Positions 5,629 through 7,038 of a stretch of 7,038 nt of DNA are shown piece by piece (within the stretch, counting starts at the first letter, position 1; each line of letters starts with the position of its first letter). A program made the translations under genes and the position numbers. This stretch comes from Kordiimonadaceae bacterium UBA4441 (GTDB taxonomy: Bacteria > Pseudomonadota > Alphaproteobacteria > Sphingomonadales > Emcibacteraceae). Below the pieces are notes generated by a model. That model had not been told where the DNA came from and did not search any database. It saw only the letters and a program-made list of their open reading frames with translations. The stretch is taken from assembly GCA_002390425.1 (NCBI GenBank), contig DGPL01000016.1:1-7038 (forward strand), read 5' to 3'.

Positions 5629-6113
5629 AAAACTTCGTAAGCTGCTTTGACTTGCTGGAATTTTATTGCCGTATCCGCGTCATCCATATTGGTGTCCGGA
5701 TGATAAAGTTTAGCAAGACGTCGATATGATGCTTTGATTTCTGCGTCTGATGCATCTTCATCGAGGTCTAATATTTCTAAGGCATCGTTTCTGCGTTCTT
5801 CTTTGCCGTAAGTGGTTGGGCCACTATCGAATGCACCACTACCACGGTAACCTTTGGCTTGGCGCATTTCTTCTTGGGCGCGGCGCATTGCTTCTTCTTG
5901 GCTTAACCCATTGAAATAGTTCCAGTTTTTATTGAAATCTGCTACATGCGGTTGACAGAAATACCATTTATCTCTGCTATCTGGTGCTTTAGGCGCAGGA
6001 AAATCCCCCGGTTCATCACAGCCGTCATAATCACATATACGAACAGAGACCGGATCCCTTTCGCTTGTATATTCTCCCCATTTTGGGAAAGTCCATGATT
6101 TCGATCGTGACAT
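5619..6113 (-). CDS. J-domain protein with N-terminal Cys/His motif (DnaJ-like co-chaperone)
   Basis: The 164-residue protein carries its J domain at the C-terminus (about 110-164). The domain begins ALEILDLDEDASDAEIKASY, has the essential His138-Pro-Asp tripeptide in KLYHPDTN, and ends in helix III FQQVKAAYEVLKK, the last residues of the protein. The HPD motif stimulates DnaK ATPase, so a partnership with DnaK/Hsp70 is expected. The N-terminal half is a separate extension with Cys27, Cys32, Cys53 and His56 (ICDYDGC and WYFCQPHV), spaced so that it might bind zinc, followed by FNKNWNYFNGLSQEEAM. This architecture is familiar in alphaproteobacteria as a J protein distinct from DnaJ and CbpA. 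It has no Gly/Phe-rich linker or DnaJ substrate-binding domain. AAGGA (6121-6125 on the complement) lies seven bases before the ATG. It is divergent from the GNAT gene with a 73-bp gap. Client or target is unknown. Confidence 0.88.
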   Translation of the reverse strand: MSRSKSWTFPKWGEYTSERDPVSVRICDYDGCDEPGDFPAPKAPDSRDKWYFCQPHVADFNKNWNYFNGLSQEEAMRRAQEEMRQAKGYRGSGAFDSGPTTYGKEERRNDALEILDLDEDASDAEIKASYRRLAKLYHPDTNMDDADTAIKFQQVKAAYEVLKK

Positions 6114-6186
6114 TAATTTATCCTTAGCGTAAAAAAGATGTACTAACAGCTTTTAAGGGGCTCTAACAAGAGTTAATTGGAAAAAT

Positions 6187-6789
6187 ATGCAGTATATTAT
6201 TAGACAAGCTAGAAAAGATGAAAGTTATGAACTTGCAAAGATGGTTAATCTTGCGGGTCAGGGACCGGGAACAATCGGGTTAGACATGTCCGGTTGGACT
6301 GCGGAGGCAAAGCCGGGGCAAGACCCTTACGAAGTCGGTCAGAAAAATATTGAAAACGAAGATGATGCTTATTCTTATAAGAATATGCGCGTGATTGAAA
6401 TTAATGGCGATAAAGCGGCCATTTCATTGTGCTTTGAAGCATATACACGTGGTACTGAATATATGGAGAATATTCCTGAGTATTTCAGAGTGTTTAAACA
6501 TCTGACCAATACAATCCCGGGAAAATTTTATTTAGATAGCCTTGCTGCTAAACCTGAATATAGAGGACAGGGATTAGGTCAAATGATGCTTGATGATTGC
6601 ATCGAATTGGCGCGAAATAAAGGATATGATGCCATATACCTTATTGCATTTGAAAAAAATGTGGCCGGTATTGGTCTTTATGAAAAGAACGGTTTTAAAT
6701 CCGTCTTTTCCCTTCCAAACCCTGAACATCCTGATATGCCATATCAAGGTGGTGACGTAATTCTTTATAAAAAAAGCCTCGCAAAATGA
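6187..6789 (+). CDS. GNAT-family N-acetyltransferase
   Basis: The 200-residue cytosolic enzyme should transfer the acetyl group of acetyl-CoA to an amine. The N-terminus has the common beta1-alpha1 opening YIIRQARKDESYELAKMVNLAG (3-24, split by the first turn). A family-specific insert, AKPGQDPYEVGQKN (41-54), follows. Motif A is YLDSLAAKPEYRGQGLG (115-131), whose Arg126-Gly-Gln-Gly-Leu-Gly loop binds the CoA pyrophosphate. Motif B contains Asn158 and GIGLYEKNGFK (161-171), with Tyr165 as the likely general acid. The acceptor could be a small molecule or a protein N-terminus or lysine, and nothing in the sequence decides this. Only a weak GGA-like site precedes the ATG at 6187, but no upstream in-frame start exists in the divergent gap. 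The gene appears monocistronic and ends inside a terminator hairpin. It is complete and has no visible link to its neighbours. Confidence 0.88.
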   Translation: MQYIIRQARKDESYELAKMVNLAGQGPGTIGLDMSGWTAEAKPGQDPYEVGQKNIENEDDAYSYKNMRVIEINGDKAAISLCFEAYTRGTEYMENIPEYFRVFKHLTNTIPGKFYLDSLAAKPEYRGQGLGQMMLDDCIELARNKGYDAIYLIAFEKNVAGIGLYEKNGFKSVFSLPNPEHPDMPYQGGDVILYKKSLAK

Positions 6790-6801
6790 GCGAGGCTTTT
6801 T
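6771..6801. terminator. Strong bidirectional intrinsic terminator between the GNAT gene and pckA
   Basis: AAAAAGCCTCGC (6771-6782) and GCGAGGCTTTTT (6790-6801) form a perfect 12-bp inverted repeat around a 7-nt loop. The seven inner pairs form a GC-rich stem, and the A5/T5 ends provide a U-tract in either direction. The GNAT stop codon TGA (6787-6789) is in the loop, so the left arm encodes the last residues of the acetyltransferase. The hairpin can end both the GNAT transcript and the convergent pckA transcript, whose stop codon is 22 bp away. Confidence 0.9.
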
Positions 6802-6823
6802 AAAAAAAATATCTTTTGAGTTC

Positions 6824-7038
6824 TTAAGCGATAGGGCCAGCGGCTTTCACGGCGTCATCAACATGTTCTTCAAATTCAACAAAGTTTTCTTTGAATAGTC
6901 CGACGAGATGTGAAGCTTGTTTATCATAGGCCGCTGTATCTTCCCATGTGCCGCGCGGATCAAGAACCGCATCATCAACGCCTGGACAGCTTAGTGGTAC
7001 TTCAAATCCGAAGTTCGAATCTTGGCGGAATTCAACGT
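6824..7038 (-). CDS. Phosphoenolpyruvate carboxykinase (ATP), C-terminal part, 5' end outside the window
   Basis: The last 70 residues of an ATP-dependent PEP carboxykinase are visible on the minus strand. The enzyme interconverts oxaloacetate plus ATP and PEP plus CO2 plus ADP, the entry step of gluconeogenesis. Recognition rests on the C-terminal segment NFGFEVPLSCPGVDDAVLDP followed by RGTWEDTAAYD, LVGLFKENFVEF and the end KAAGPIA. These match the ATP-type family's usual PGV-x-LxPR-TW-AYD...LxxxFxxNF pattern. The kinase loops and metal-binding catalytic residues lie upstream, beyond base 7038, so activity cannot be judged from this window. The reading frame ends at TAA (6824-6826), just past the bidirectional terminator. 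It is convergent with the GNAT gene. There is no sign of truncation or frameshift in the part seen. Confidence 0.92.
   Translation of the reverse strand, partial: VEFRQDSNFGFEVPLSCPGVDDAVLDPRGTWEDTAAYDKQASHLVGLFKENFVEFEEHVDDAVKAAGPIA

Overview
The window is AT-rich, densely packed bacterial chromosomal DNA with short intergenic gaps. It is most likely from an alphaproteobacterium. The supporting points are a J-domain protein with the Cys/His-containing N-terminal extension familiar from that class, an ArsR regulator of the SqrR/BigR/HlyU type, an ATP-type PEP carboxykinase, and a candidate CtrA box (TTAA-N7-TTAAC). This assignment rests on family knowledge and was not tested by a search. No mobile element, CRISPR array, tRNA or rRNA was seen.

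Layout. Bases 1-153 are an AT-rich leader holding a striking nested palindrome, followed by an ArsR-family regulator (154-486, +). An AI-2E/PerM-family membrane permease converges on it (515-1555, -). From a divergent gap of about 130 bp, a tightly spaced five-gene + strand cluster runs from 1684 to 5618. Its genes encode a membrane-anchored AsmA/DUF748-like protein, a LemA-family protein, a DUF3137 membrane protein, a class V aminotransferase-fold PLP enzyme and a CYTH-domain (triphosphate tunnel) protein. Their gaps are 24, 12, 6 and 2 nt, so they are probably one operon. The operon meets a J-domain protein (5619-6113, -) stop codon to stop codon. A GNAT acetyltransferase (6187-6789, +) is divergent from the J-protein gene, and its stop codon lies in the loop of a strong, apparently bidirectional terminator. 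The last gene is the 3' end of pckA (6824-7038, -), which runs off the window.

How the genes may work together. LemA and DUF3137 proteins are recurrent neighbours, and with the AsmA-like protein they suggest a small envelope module. The two soluble enzymes behind them (PLP enzyme and CYTH phosphatase) have no obvious link to that module beyond shared transcription. The remaining genes look like independent housekeeping or regulatory units.

The most notable observation is in the first operon gene. A well-placed Shine-Dalgarno and ATG at 1684 open the expected Met-Lys-Lys-hydrophobic start, but codon 4 is TAA and the correct frame then continues without interruption for 250 codons. The gene must restart at a poor GTG (1708), read through the stop, or be impaired.
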